A stretch of DNA of 41,241 nucleotides, taken from JBCBWG01 sp964579305. GTDB taxonomy: Bacteria; Pseudomonadota; Alphaproteobacteria; Rhizobiales; Hyphomicrobiaceae. Positions 32,854-41,241 of the stretch are shown here, one piece after another. The DNA lies in NCBI GenBank assembly GCA_964579305.1, contig CAZOGY010000015.1, positions 1 to 41,241 on the forward strand. Direction: 5' to 3'. The position numbers and the translations under genes were made by a program. The first letter of the stretch is position 1. Every line of letters begins with the position of its first letter. The notes below the pieces were generated by a model. The model saw nothing but the letters and a program-made list of their open reading frames with translations, had not been told where the DNA came from and did not search any database.

Positions 32854-32960
32854 CCCACGCATCACCATCATCACCAAATCCAATCCGCCCACTCACGAAC
32901 CCGCGCGACGGTCTAACATCTCAAACGTCCTGACAACAGTCACCAAACCGCGCAACTGCC

Positions 32961-33821
32961 TCATTTACAAAGGCGATAGCGTCCGTCGCTTGTGTGCTTG
33001 GCCAGATCAAAATGGAAATGATCACGGTGGAAGCGATCCGCATTTGGCCCAAGCACGGTCGTGAACATGTCGCATGCGCCGCGATGGACACTGCGCAGGA
33101 ATGCGCGCTCCCCGCGCTCGCCATGCCAACCCCGCTTCACGGTCACGACGCGACCGTCGGCCAGCGTGAATGCCGAGATATCCAGTGCGTTCGCGTACGC
33201 GTGCTGCGACAGTTTATTGCCGCTTCGGCTGTTGATCGTCCGGCAGCCGTAGGAAGCCGCCACGCGCATCGCCACGACGGCCGTGCCCAGGTGCCGCTCC
33301 GCTGCCGGCGCCACGACCGTCCGCATCCATCGGTTGACAGCGGGGATCATCGGGCAGCGTAACGTCGCAGCCGGGCGCAGGGCGACGCGTCCGTGATCGA
33401 TGGCGGATACCGTGAACGGTTGAATGGCCCCGCAACGGCTCCGGCGGCCGGTAAACAGGCTGAGCGAGGGCACCGGCGCGGATGCACGCTGGACATGTCG
33501 GCCTGGCCGCACGAGACCTGCCCGCAAACACGCGCGCTCGTCATACATGGTTGCCATCGTCAGTTTCGGCAGGCTCACGTGTCGCACGCCCAGGCGAGGG
33601 CGGCGCCGCGGTCTTGAGGACGTGTCTGGCCTGGCAACCGGGGCGGTCGACACCGGGCGCGGCGGCGAAACTAGCGCCGGGCCTTCAGCCGGTGGCATGG
33701 CATTCAAGCGCACATTGCGTTCCACATAGCCGCTACCGGGTGGCGACAAGCCACATCCTGCGGTCAGGGAAAAGGCGCTGAGAGCGCCGCACGCAATTGC
33801 CGTTTGAAATTGCTTTTTCAT
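32961..33821 (-). CDS. Extensin-like C-terminal domain lipoprotein
   Basis: This 286-residue protein has an N-terminal signal with a lipobox-like end (SLTAGC, Cys23), so it is probably anchored in an envelope membrane. A Pro/Arg-rich linker (about 28-80) leads to the Extensin_C domain (about 105-286). Hallmarks are ASYGCRTINSRSGNKLSQHAYANALDISAFTL, FLRSVHRGACDMFTTVLGP and the metal-site-like FHRDHFHFDL, ending in a conserved Cys. The His/Asp pattern resembles D,D-peptidase-like LAS enzymes, so a role at peptidoglycan is plausible but not proven. Length and layout are normal for alphaproteobacterial members. It lies downstream of the thioesterase on the same strand. Confidence 0.92.
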   Translation of the reverse strand: MKKQFQTAIACGALSAFSLTAGCGLSPPGSGYVERNVRLNAMPPAEGPALVSPPRPVSTAPVARPDTSSRPRRRPRLGVRHVSLPKLTMATMYDERACLRAGLVRPGRHVQRASAPVPSLSLFTGRRSRCGAIQPFTVSAIDHGRVALRPAATLRCPMIPAVNRWMRTVVAPAAERHLGTAVVAMRVAASYGCRTINSRSGNKLSQHAYANALDISAFTLADGRVVTVKRGWHGERGERAFLRSVHRGACDMFTTVLGPNADRFHRDHFHFDLAKHTSDGRYRLCK

Positions 33822-33971
33822 AAGCCGCAGGATGAAGGATAAACGCTGTTTTCTGGTGAATCGGTAGGATTAACCTAGCGTTGTAATCCGGCCCGAATGC
33901 GAGAGAACTGGGGCGATCCGACGTCGGTGCGTGTCTTTGCACCGTTGGCTTGGCCGGTCGCGGCGCCAGCC

Positions 33972-34445
33972 CTAGGCGTCCGTGCGCAGGAATGTTGCCT
34001 GCATAAGGGCCACGTCCTGAAAGCCGTCACTGGCGCCCATTTCCGAATTGCCGACAGCTGTGCCGATATCGATCCGTGCAACCGTAAGCGATCGGCCTGA
34101 GCGCAGAACTTGACCAACCGCGCGGACCCAACTTCCGACCGCAGGCCGCACGAAATTGATCTTGTACTCGACCGTGACCACTTCGCTGCCTGCCGGCAGA
34201 AGCGTAAGCGCGGCATAACCACCCGCGCTGTCGCCGATCGCGCCAAGAGCGCCACCGTGGAAGAATTCCCGCTGCTGCGTCACGCGATCGCTAAACGGAA
34301 GAACAATGACAACACGGCCCGGTGAAACCGTCTCCAACGTTGCGCCAAGACCCGTCAAAAAGCCCTGCTTGCTGAAGCTATCACGGACAACCGCAGCGAA
34401 GTCAGGGTGCGCTGGGGTGAATGTTGGACTGCCGTTCTCGCTCAA
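33972..34445 (-). CDS. PaaI-family hotdog thioesterase
   Basis: This protein of about 157 residues is predicted to hydrolyse an acyl-CoA, probably an aromatic or medium-chain one. The hotdog core reads QQREFFHGGALGAIGDSAGGYAALTLLP, with the catalytic Asp in the central helix, followed by VVTVEYKINFVRPAVG. The frame is open to a GTG at 34559 that overlaps the upstream stop as GTGA, which would add 38 low-complexity residues. A TTG at 34445, with GGGAG about seven bases upstream, gives the family's usual length and is preferred. Either way the gene is directly downstream of, and likely co-transcribed with, the alpha/beta hydrolase. Confidence 0.85.
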   Translation of the reverse strand: MSENGSPTFTPAHPDFAAVVRDSFSKQGFLTGLGATLETVSPGRVVIVLPFSDRVTQQREFFHGGALGAIGDSAGGYAALTLLPAGSEVVTVEYKINFVRPAVGSWVRAVGQVLRSGRSLTVARIDIGTAVGNSEMGASDGFQDVALMQATFLRTDA

Positions 34446-34555
34446 AGGCCCGCTCCCAGACTTGCCCGCAGGTATGCTCGTTCCAGTCCATGCCTGATTC
34501 GCCGGCCGGTTGTTGTTGGGTGTCAGAACACGATGACAACGGCGCGGCCGCCAGG

Positions 34556-35308
34556 TCACGCCACGCGCGCAAGGAACGCTAAAACCGCGTCCTTGTATGT
34601 CCGGTCGCCAACGGCTTTCATGTGGTCGCGTCCTTGAATGTCGAAGGCCTCACCCTTGGGGATCATGACCGCGAGATCCTGCGCGGAGCCGCCAACGACG
34701 TCGTCGGTGCCGACCGCCACCAGGACCGGCATTTGCAGTTTTGCCAACCCCTCAGGCGTGATCGGGTCGCGCGCGGATCGGATGCAGGCGGCAAGCGCGC
34801 GTAAATCGCTTCCAGTGTGCTCTGCGAATGCGCGGAATGTGCGCGCTGTTGGGTTGGCGACGTCGTCGATGGAAGGTGCTTCCAACGCTTGGGCGATGGG
34901 CCCGGTACCGGCCATGCCGCGGACCATGTTGATGCCAAGCCCGGCGAAAACGGCGGATCGAACCCGGTCGGGGTGTTCCATGGCCAAAAACGCCGTGATC
35001 CGTGCGCCCATGGAATATCCCATCACATCGGCTTGCGGCAGGCCGAGATGGTCAAGCAGTCGGCGCGCGTCCTCTGCCATAAGTGGCGCACCGTAGTCGC
35101 TCAACTCATAGAGCTTTTCGCTTTTGCCATGGCCCCGATTGTCGATCGCGATCACCCGCCGACCCGCATCGACAAGTGTCCGTACCCAGCCCGTGCTGAC
35201 CCAGTTGACCTCGATACTGGATGCAAAGCCATGGATCAGTACGATGGGCTCGCCGGTGCCCTCGTCAATGTAGGCGATCTCCACGCCATCGGATGAAAAC
35301 ATTGCCAC
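34556..35308 (-). CDS. Alpha/beta-fold hydrolase
   Basis: This 250-residue cytoplasmic hydrolase has the catalytic triad visible: nucleophile Ser99 in GYSMGARI, an Asp in GTDDVVGG and the His in GRDHMKAV. The oxyanion loop LIHGFASS is at 24-31 and the conserved DNRGHGKSEK at 56-65. The GTG at 35308 is used because GGGAG lies about seven bases upstream. The cap region is small. Esterase, lactonase or C-C hydrolase are all possible, and substrate cannot be told. Its stop overlaps a GTG of the thioesterase frame, so the two may form an operon. Confidence 0.9.
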   Translation of the reverse strand: MAMFSSDGVEIAYIDEGTGEPIVLIHGFASSIEVNWVSTGWVRTLVDAGRRVIAIDNRGHGKSEKLYELSDYGAPLMAEDARRLLDHLGLPQADVMGYSMGARITAFLAMEHPDRVRSAVFAGLGINMVRGMAGTGPIAQALEAPSIDDVANPTARTFRAFAEHTGSDLRALAACIRSARDPITPEGLAKLQMPVLVAVGTDDVVGGSAQDLAVMIPKGEAFDIQGRDHMKAVGDRTYKDAVLAFLARVA

Positions 35309-35483
35309 AAGTGCGCTCCCTTCGACCAGGCCGCTGTAAGATCACTGCTGTTGCCGGCTCTCCGCCGCCCGTCGCACTACCATTCCGGATCGCTCACATC
35401 TATGGTCCGCGCCAATGCGGGCTGATGCAAAACGATCGGCCGCGCAAGATCCCACGACCTGATCCCGCTTGAGGAGACCACCC

Positions 35484-35738
35484 ATGGCCGACAGCTTCGT
35501 GCCGCACCTTGCCAACGACAAGGGCGCTGAAAAAATCGTCATCGGGGTGAAGGAGTTTCAGTGCATGGGCGCGCGGGCGCCATTTGACCACCCGCATGTG
35601 TTTCTGGACATGGGTTCAGACACCCAGGTTCTGTGCCCGTATTGCTCCACGCTGTATGTCTACGACGCCAATCTCGCGCCAACGCAGAGCGAGCCGCCGG
35701 GCTGCATTGTTCGCGACGATGTGGAGGCGGCGGCCTAA
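35484..35738 (+). CDS. Zinc-finger (zf-CHCC) protein, NDUFS6/complex I-like
   Basis: This 84-residue protein has a single zinc site: Cys27 in FQCMGA, a His in the FDHPHVF segment, and Cys51 and Cys54 in VLCPYCSTLYVY. This zf-CHCC layout is that of mitochondrial complex I subunit NDUFS6 and of small alphaproteobacterial homologues, which may take part in Fe-S or complex I assembly (inference). The ATG at 35484 follows a GAGGAG SD seven bases upstream. It is divergent from the alpha/beta hydrolase and followed by the FAD monooxygenase 149 bp later, with a weak hairpin between. Confidence 0.9.
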   Translation: MADSFVPHLANDKGAEKIVIGVKEFQCMGARAPFDHPHVFLDMGSDTQVLCPYCSTLYVYDANLAPTQSEPPGCIVRDDVEAAA

Positions 35739-35758
35739 CGCCCCGATCACAGGGGGCG
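35739..35758 (+). terminator. Weak hairpin after the zinc-finger gene
   Basis: CGCCCC (35739-35744) can pair with GGGGCG (35753-35758) around an 8-nt loop directly after the stop. There is no U-run, so termination is uncertain. Confidence 0.3.
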
Positions 35759-35887
35759 GCGTCATCTGCAACGCGCACGATCAGCGGACGTCCCGCCGGT
35801 CGCGCGTTCGCGCCTTGGCATTTGGATCGACGCGCGTTGGCCAGTCATCACGCGACCGGCACACGCGCTTGCTGACATGGACCGGGC

Positions 35888-37069
35888 ATGGACCCAAGCG
35901 ACATTGCGATAGCCGGCGCCGGTATCGGCGGTTTGACCACGGCGCTTGCGCTATCACAGCGCGGGGTTGGCTCATGCGTTCTTGAAGCGCGTGCCGAATT
36001 GTCGGAAGCGGGCGCCGGCATCCAGCTTGGCCCGAACGCAACCCGCATCCTGCTTGACCTGGGCGTCTTGCAGGCGGTGGTGGACACAGCTTCCGAACCA
36101 GAGGCGATCATTGCGCGCGACGGCGCCACTGGAGAGGTTCTGTCGCGGTTGCCGTTGGGCTCGTCGATGCGCGAACGGTTTGGCGTGCCCTATCTCGTTT
36201 GCCATCGCGCTGACTTGCAAAACGCGCTGTCCGTTGCTGCGATGGCCCGGCCTGACGTGACGTTTGAAATGGACAGCCGGGTCACTGACGTGACGTCAAA
36301 TGCGTCTGGCGGCGTGACCTTGCAGCTTGCCCAAGGCCGCACGTTGCAGGCGCGCGGTGTGATCGCTGCAGATGGGATCTGGTCGGCCTTGCGCCGCACG
36401 GTCGCCCCTGGCTGGAGTTTTGGCGAGAGCAAGCGCACCGCCGCCCGCACACTGGTACCACGTGAAATCGCACCGGCACCGATGGCTGAAAACGCGGTAG
36501 GCACGTGGCTGTCGCCGCATGGCCACGTCGTTCACTACCCGGTTCGCAACGGCAACGAGATCGCGATCGTGGTGATTACCCGGCGTGGCGAACTCACGCC
36601 CGGTTGGGGCCACGACATTGCAGCAGAGCTCGTGCGCACCGACATTGCACGCATTGCGCGCGCCCTCGATGCAAGCTTTGCCAGCGGCCTGAATTGGCGG
36701 CAATGGTCCCTGTATGATCCTGAGCCTTTGGGCCTGATCCATGACGGCCCGACCTGCCTTGTGGGTGACGCCGCCCATCCCATCTTGCCATTCCTGGCCC
36801 AGGGCGGCGCAATGGCCATCGAAGACGCTGCGGTCTTGGCGCACGAAGTTGCCCGCCATCCAGCAGACCTTGCCCGCGCTTTTGCGGCCTATGCAGAAAA
36901 GCGGCAGCCTCGCACGCGGCGCCTGCAAGCAGCCTCGCGACAAAACGGCCAGATATTCCATCTGTCCGGGCCTATGGCGCTGGCCCGCAATCTTGCAATG
37001 CGCGTGATCCCGCCAGAGCGCCTGATGGCGCGCTACGACTGGCTTTATGGCTGGCGGTTGGACCTGTGA
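35888..37069 (+). CDS. FAD-dependent monooxygenase (salicylate hydroxylase-like)
   Basis: This 393-residue group A flavoprotein monooxygenase hydroxylates an aromatic ring using NAD(P)H. The Rossmann motif GAGIGGL is at 10-16, the LGPNATRIL segment at about 47-55, the DG-type motif IAADGIWSALRR near 158-169 and the GD motif CLVGDAAHPILPFLAQGGAMAIEDA near 290-315. The pattern and length match salicylate 1-monooxygenase and 3-hydroxybenzoate 6-hydroxylase. The substrate is not fixed, and no other ring-cleavage gene is in the window. It ends 26 bp from the convergent trkH gene. UbiH-type function is less likely given the motif spacing. Confidence 0.9.
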   Translation: MDPSDIAIAGAGIGGLTTALALSQRGVGSCVLEARAELSEAGAGIQLGPNATRILLDLGVLQAVVDTASEPEAIIARDGATGEVLSRLPLGSSMRERFGVPYLVCHRADLQNALSVAAMARPDVTFEMDSRVTDVTSNASGGVTLQLAQGRTLQARGVIAADGIWSALRRTVAPGWSFGESKRTAARTLVPREIAPAPMAENAVGTWLSPHGHVVHYPVRNGNEIAIVVITRRGELTPGWGHDIAAELVRTDIARIARALDASFASGLNWRQWSLYDPEPLGLIHDGPTCLVGDAAHPILPFLAQGGAMAIEDAAVLAHEVARHPADLARAFAAYAEKRQPRTRRLQAASRQNGQIFHLSGPMALARNLAMRVIPPERLMARYDWLYGWRLDL

Positions 37070-37095
37070 GTGCAGCGAGCGAATTGAAGCTTGCT

Positions 37096-38541
37096 CTAAG
37101 TCCGCCAGAATTCCGGGCGCAGCAGCACGAGCACGGTAAACAGCTCAAGCCGGCCAAGCAGCATCGCAAAGCTCAACACAAGCTTCGCCATTTCCGGCAG
37201 TTTGGCATAGCTGCCGGCCGGGCCGACCTGATCACCAAGACCGGGGCCAACGTTGCCGACGGCACTGGTCGCTGAAGACAGCGCCGTGACGAGATCAAGC
37301 CCCATCGCCGACAACAGCACCGTGAACAGCCCAACCGTCGTCATATAGATCGCCAGGAACGCAACGACCGAGAACGGCACGTCAAGCGGCAGCCGGCGGT
37401 CATTATAGGTGAGTGTCACCACGCGGTTCGGGCTCATCAGATGCAGGAAGTGGCTGCGCGTGAGCATGCCCGCGACCTGAAGTCGATAGATTTTGACACC
37501 GCCAGCGGTCGATCCCGAACACGCACCAATGAACATCAAGAGAAAAAATAGCCCGACAGCGAACGCGCCCCACTGTGTGTAATCGTCAGTGGCAAACCCG
37601 GTTGTCGTCAAGATCGAGGTCACGTTGAACGCGGCAAGCCGTAACGCCTCAAAGAATTCTACGTTGCGTTCGGTGGCAAGCCACAGCGTCATCACCGCGA
37701 TCATGGCGACAAGCACGAACATGAAACCGCGCACCTGCGCATCGTTGATGCCCGCGCGCAGATCCCCGCGCATCATCTGAATGAACACCACGAACGGCAG
37801 GCCGCCCAGGATCATGAAGACAATGCATGTCCATTGCAGCGCCGGGTTGGGGAAGAAGCCAAAGCTCTGTTCGTGCGTGGAAAACCCAGCCGTCGCCACG
37901 GTCGTCAGCGCATGGCAGATCGCATCGAACGGCGTCATGCCAAACGCCATGTAAAGCGTCAGGCAAGCCACCAGCAGCCCGGCATAAATCCCAGCCGTTG
38001 CCGTCACGAGGTCCGACGCGCTCGGCAGGACTTTCTCGCTACGCTCTGAACTTTCCGTCTGGAAAAGCTGCATACCGCCAACACGCAGGAACGGCAGCAC
38101 GATCAGCGCCATAACGATGATCCCGAGCCCGCCAAGCCCTTGCAGAATGGCGCGCCAAAGCAAAATGCCGCGCGGCAGGCTATCGAGCTGCGTGAGCACG
38201 GTCGCGCCCGTCGTGGTCAGCCCGCTCATCGCTTCAAAAAATGCATCGATGTAGGTCAGGCCCATGCCGTACATTGGCAGCGCGGCGAATGCGACAAGGA
38301 CAAGCCACGTCCCGGTTGTCAGGACAAAACCTTCCTTGATCCCGAGTTGGGCCGGCGTTGGATCCCAGTTCACGAAGATCAAAAGGCCGCCGATGAAGAA
38401 CGTGAGCACCGCCGACGCCACGAACGCCGACCATCCCGACGCCCCATCGGCAAAATCGACAATGGCCGGCAACAGCATGAAGGCGCCGAGCGCGCACAAC
38501 ATCATGCCGATCGTCAGAAGAATGGGTCTGAATTGGATCAC
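37096..38541 (-). CDS. trkH: TrkH-type potassium uptake channel subunit
   Basis: This 481-residue inner-membrane K+ transporter is of the Trk/Ktr superfamily. The four P-loops with selectivity-filter glycines are visible: GLTTTGATVL, TVATAGFSTHE, SILTTTGFATDD and SAVGNVGPGLG, each between two membrane spans. The end LSFAMLLGRLELFTVLVLLRPEFW is diagnostic. The frame is open to 38628, but the start is placed at GTG 38541 (VIQFRPILLTIGMMLC), where family members begin and which gives the E. coli-like length; the SD is weak. TrkA, the cytoplasmic regulatory partner, is not in the window. It is convergent with the monooxygenase. Confidence 0.95.
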   Translation of the reverse strand: MIQFRPILLTIGMMLCALGAFMLLPAIVDFADGASGWSAFVASAVLTFFIGGLLIFVNWDPTPAQLGIKEGFVLTTGTWLVLVAFAALPMYGMGLTYIDAFFEAMSGLTTTGATVLTQLDSLPRGILLWRAILQGLGGLGIIVMALIVLPFLRVGGMQLFQTESSERSEKVLPSASDLVTATAGIYAGLLVACLTLYMAFGMTPFDAICHALTTVATAGFSTHEQSFGFFPNPALQWTCIVFMILGGLPFVVFIQMMRGDLRAGINDAQVRGFMFVLVAMIAVMTLWLATERNVEFFEALRLAAFNVTSILTTTGFATDDYTQWGAFAVGLFFLLMFIGACSGSTAGGVKIYRLQVAGMLTRSHFLHLMSPNRVVTLTYNDRRLPLDVPFSVVAFLAIYMTTVGLFTVLLSAMGLDLVTALSSATSAVGNVGPGLGDQVGPAGSYAKLPEMAKLVLSFAMLLGRLELFTVLVLLRPEFWRT

Positions 38542-38839
38542 GGGCTTAGTCGGCCTTAAATCGAGGATCGGACCGTTAGCGCGCGCACTGTGCCAAACGG
38601 GGCTTACAGGCCGTGCCAGCCTGCGCATTTTGGGACGCTCTGGCGCGCAGATTAGTGCAAAAGTGTTAACAACGCTTGGTCATGGCGCCGCGTCTCCCCA
38701 CCGGCGCCCGATTTCGCGCGCGAAATCCTGCTCTCCTGCCGCGGGACAATCCAAATTCCTCTAATTAACTGAATGAGTTGCAGTGGCATGCGCCCTGCAA
38801 TCGGGGTCGGCGTACACGTCGTCACTTGGAGACACCCCG

Positions 38840-39079
38840 ATGCTCAAGTTTGCAGCCATCATCGTTCTGAGCGCCAACTTCACATACTACCCAGGGTTTA
38901 ACGACCGCACCGCAACCATCGAGGCCTACACCGACAAGGGCCCGATCTACGAATTGATCGTACGCTGTCCCGGCGGCACCGCCATCATCAGCTATTCCAA
39001 GGCCGAAGCCCTCTACTGCGCCCCAGACGGCGTCTGCATGCGCTCGCTCAAGCGGGTCGTCACGCGTGCCTGCGGCTGA
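38840..39079 (+). CDS. Small probably exported protein of unknown function
   Basis: The protein has 79 residues, beginning MLKFAAIIVLSANFTYYPGFNDRTATIEAYTDKG. The N-terminus resembles a short signal sequence, though the hydrophobic part is only about 10 residues. The rest has YELIVRCPGGTAIISYSKAEALYCAPDGVC and a final Cys, four Cys in all, which would suit disulfides. The ATG at 38840 has GGAG nine bases upstream and codon use like its neighbours. I do not know the family. It lies alone, 298 bp from trkH (divergent) and 97 bp before the aminotransferase on the same strand. Confidence 0.65.
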   Translation: MLKFAAIIVLSANFTYYPGFNDRTATIEAYTDKGPIYELIVRCPGGTAIISYSKAEALYCAPDGVCMRSLKRVVTRACG

Positions 39080-39176
39080 TGGCGGCGGCATGGCGCCGTG
39101 ATCTCGGCCTACCCGGCGCAGGTACAAAGTGCTAGGCCACGGCGCTGTTGTCCCAATTTGCCCTCCGGAGCCACGC

Positions 39177-40391
39177 ATGGCCGCCTTGATCGAAGCATTG
39201 ACACCATCCGCTCAGTCCTTGCCGGAAAGCGGCATCGTCAAGGTCTTCAACCATGGCCGCAATCGGCCCGGCTTGATCCCGCTTTGGGCGGGAGAGGGCG
39301 ACACGCCGACACCGGCGGTCATCCACCGCGCCGCAACCGAGGCGCTTGAGGGCGGACAAACCTTCTACACCTATCAACGTGGCACGCCGGAGATCCGCCA
39401 GGCACTTGCGGCCTATTTCTCCGGTCTCTACGAGCGCCACTTCGAACTTGAAGAGTTTTTCCTGACCTGCGGCGGTATGCAGGCTATCCAGATGGCCGTG
39501 CAACTTGTTGTCGGCCCTGGTGACGAGGTCGTCGTGCCTGCGCCGGCCTGGCCGAATTTCGAAGGCGCAATTCTGGGCCGCGGCGGACGGGTGCGCTATG
39601 TGCCCATGCGCCTTGGCGCTGAGGGATGGGCTCCTGACCTTGACGAGGTGTTTGACGCCTGCACCGATAAAACGCGCGCCCTGTTCATCAACACGCCCTC
39701 CAACCCGACCGGCTGGACAGCCAGTCAGGATGATCTCAGCGCCATCCTGGACTTTGCCCGCAAGCGTGGGCTTTGGATCATCGCTGACGAGATCTATGGC
39801 CGATTTTACTTTGGCGATAGCGACAGCGACGGCGCGGGGCGCGCAGACAATGACATGAACCGCGTTGCGCCAAGTTTTCAAACGCTTCGGTCCGACGAGG
39901 ATAAAATCCTTTTCGTACAAACGTTTTCCAAAAACTGGGCCATGACGGGCTGGCGTATGGGTTGGTTGCAAGCGCCAAAAGCGCTCGGCCAAACCATCGA
40001 AAACCTGATCCAGTATAACACGTCCGGTGTTCCGACGTTTCAGCAGGCCGCAGGTGTCGCAGCCCTCACTCAGGCACAGGACTTTGCCCAATCGCAAATC
40101 ATCAAAGCCGCACAAGGCCGCGCTATTGTTTGCGACGCGTTGCGACCGTTCAATAGGGTGCGCTTTGCCCAACCCGATGGGGCATTTTATCTGCTGTTTG
40201 GCATTGAAGGTGAGACCAATTCTCTGGAAGCGGCCCTCAAACTCGTTGACGAAGCCAATATCGGTCTTGCCCCAGGCGCTGCATTCGGACCGGGCGGCGA
40301 AGGCCATTTCCGCATTTGTTTCCTGCGCGATGCCGGCCAGCTCACGCAAGCCATGGACCGTCTCGCAGATTGGCTTTCCAAGCGCGACTGA
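39177..40391 (+). CDS. Class I/II PLP-dependent aminotransferase
   Basis: This 404-residue fold-type I enzyme is close to aspartate/aromatic aminotransferases of subgroup I-gamma. PLP-binding residues are Lys252 (SKNWAMTGWRMGW), Asp204 and Tyr207 (ADEIYG), Asn176 (NTPSNPTGW) and Arg260; the phosphate-clamping TCGGMQAIQ is at 97-105. A surface insert rich in Asp, with GDSDSDGAGRADND, follows the ADEIYG strand at about 213-226. The ATG at 39177 has a GGAG six bases upstream. Amino-acid specificity cannot be read. The stop codon lies inside the left arm of a 9-bp inverted repeat. Confidence 0.94.
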   Translation: MAALIEALTPSAQSLPESGIVKVFNHGRNRPGLIPLWAGEGDTPTPAVIHRAATEALEGGQTFYTYQRGTPEIRQALAAYFSGLYERHFELEEFFLTCGGMQAIQMAVQLVVGPGDEVVVPAPAWPNFEGAILGRGGRVRYVPMRLGAEGWAPDLDEVFDACTDKTRALFINTPSNPTGWTASQDDLSAILDFARKRGLWIIADEIYGRFYFGDSDSDGAGRADNDMNRVAPSFQTLRSDEDKILFVQTFSKNWAMTGWRMGWLQAPKALGQTIENLIQYNTSGVPTFQQAAGVAALTQAQDFAQSQIIKAAQGRAIVCDALRPFNRVRFAQPDGAFYLLFGIEGETNSLEAALKLVDEANIGLAPGAAFGPGGEGHFRICFLRDAGQLTQAMDRLADWLSKRD

Positions 40392-40440
40392 TGGTGCGAT
40401 GCCCGGCTCAGGCATTGCCCGGCTTACAGCCCACCATCAG
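40388..40440 (+). repeat. Inverted repeat embracing the aminotransferase stop codon
   Basis: CTGATGGTG (40388-40396, including the TGA stop) and CACCATCAG (40432-40440) are perfect complements, with a smaller nested stem (ATGCC/GGCAT) inside. No U-run follows. It may be a 3'-end protecting hairpin or a weak terminator before the next gene. Confidence 0.5.
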
Positions 40441-40535
40441 CGCGCGACGTCGTCGCTCTTGCGACGGGTCAATGAAACGAAGGGGCCGCTTGGTCATCCT
40501 GTCATTGCGCACCGCGATGCAGGGAGATTTCTGCC

Positions 40536-41123
40536 ATGGCAAACATCGTTTTGATCAACGGCCATCCGGACCCAAGCAAGGACCATTTATGCGATGCACT
40601 TTCGAGCGCCTACGCCGATGGTGCCCGATCATCAGGCCACGACATCACTGTCTTCGACCTGGGCGCGCTTGAATTTCCTTGTTTGCGCTCGCGCGGGCAG
40701 TGGGAGGGCGGGATCGAGGCCACGCCGGAAAGTTTGAGGCCATTGCAGGCCGCGGCCATGGCGGCCGATCACATTGTCATAATTTATCCGCTCTGGCTGG
40801 GGACGATGCCGGCCTATCTCAAGGCGATGTTTGAGCAGGCATTCCGCATGGGCGTCGCATTTGAATATCGATCCGATGGCTGGCCAAAAGCGCTGTTCAG
40901 GGGGAAATCGGCCAGAATTATCGTCACGATGGGTATGCCTGCCTGGATGTACCGCTGGTATTATTTCGCGCACTCTTTGAAAAATCTAGAGCGCAATATT
41001 CTCGGCTTCGTCGGCGTTTCACCAATCCGCACGACATTGCTCGGTGGTGTTGAAACCGCCAGCGCGGAGCGCCGCGAAAAGTGGATTGATGATCTGCGAA
41101 ATTTAGGCGCGAAAGCACGATAG
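40536..41123 (+). CDS. NAD(P)H-dependent flavodoxin-fold oxidoreductase (Flavodoxin_2, MdaB-like)
   Basis: This 195-residue FMN/FAD protein is of the NQO1/KefF/MdaB family. The phosphate-binding start is NIVLINGHPDPSKDHLCDAL, and the flavin-ring loop IIYPLWLGTMPAYLKAMFEQAF lies at about 82-103. It is cytoplasmic and probably a two-electron quinone or nitro-compound reductase. The ATG at 40536 is preceded by GGGAG. The length is typical. It is 144 bp downstream of the aminotransferase on the same strand, with a hairpin between. The exact acceptor is not determinable. Confidence 0.92.
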   Translation: MANIVLINGHPDPSKDHLCDALSSAYADGARSSGHDITVFDLGALEFPCLRSRGQWEGGIEATPESLRPLQAAAMAADHIVIIYPLWLGTMPAYLKAMFEQAFRMGVAFEYRSDGWPKALFRGKSARIIVTMGMPAWMYRWYYFAHSLKNLERNILGFVGVSPIRTTLLGGVETASAERREKWIDDLRNLGAKAR

Positions 41124-41241
41124 CGCACGACCGGGAACATCACGGCGTGATCCGGCTTGCCGAAATCGCGATCTTTTTACCTTGGGCCGAAGGGCTCTCA
41201 AGCGAACTGCAAGGAATTCGCCTGGCCTGAACGCTTGCGTC

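Noticed and set aside
39132..40415. 427-codon minus-strand frame opposite the aminotransferase
   Set aside because: The plus strand encodes a complete PLP enzyme with all catalytic residues; the antisense product has no known motif.
1..41241. CRISPR arrays, tRNA or rRNA genes, insertion sequences or prophage
   Set aside because: I saw no regularly spaced repeats, tRNA-like cloverleaf ends, transposase motifs or phage structural genes on reading both strands.

Overview
The window is GC-rich, with gene families, SD-led GTG/TTG starts and operon style typical of Alphaproteobacteria (a Hyphomicrobiales- or Parvibaculales-like organism is my guess; no rRNA or marker gene fixes it). A run of exactly 100 N at 8869-8968 shows that this is a scaffold, probably from a draft or metagenome assembly. 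Most genes are chromosomal housekeeping or accessory metabolism. I see no prophage, insertion sequence, CRISPR array, tRNA or rRNA.

Region 1 (1-7398) is a peptide uptake and hydrolysis module. On the minus strand lie an AbgB-like M20 amidohydrolase, a dipeptide-type binding protein, two permeases and a truncated ATPase. An M81 (MlrC-like) metallopeptidase is divergent from them. A strong palindrome cluster sits ahead of the binding-protein gene. The logical product is import and cleavage of an unusual peptide or amide.

Region 2 (7602-8868) is a sterol-type glycosyltransferase that runs into the gap. Region 3 (8969-15665) is a Ser/Thr phospho-signalling island. A PP2C phosphatase and two FHA proteins (minus strand) are divergent from a membrane-anchored kinase with a C-terminal WD40 propeller, which is followed by a membrane-anchored SNase-fold protein lacking the usual catalytic arginine. 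No type VI secretion gene is present, so the cassette appears to stand alone.

Region 4 (15882-26519) is metabolic: aldehyde dehydrogenase, a peroxiredoxin-like protein, a beta-carbonic anhydrase with an unusual insert, an acyl-CoA ligase / DUF6285 / APH-like kinase operon, an LDH2-family dehydrogenase, an exported PL14-like jelly-roll protein and a D-lactate-type FAD dehydrogenase.

Region 5 (26854-33821) is rich in exported proteins: two tandem-repeat DUF2541-like proteins, a small Cys/Arg-rich secreted protein, a DUF2147 protein and an extensin-like lipoprotein. The glutathione-dependent formaldehyde dehydrogenase gene (frmA) lies among them.

Region 6 (33972-41123) holds a PaaI-type thioesterase, an alpha/beta hydrolase, a zinc-finger protein, an FAD monooxygenase, a TrkH potassium transporter, a small exported protein, a class I/II aminotransferase and a flavodoxin-fold oxidoreductase.

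The best candidates for something undescribed are the kinase/FHA/PP2C/SN-fold island, with a probable leader ORF coupled to the kinase, and the pair of exported DUF2541-like repeat proteins.
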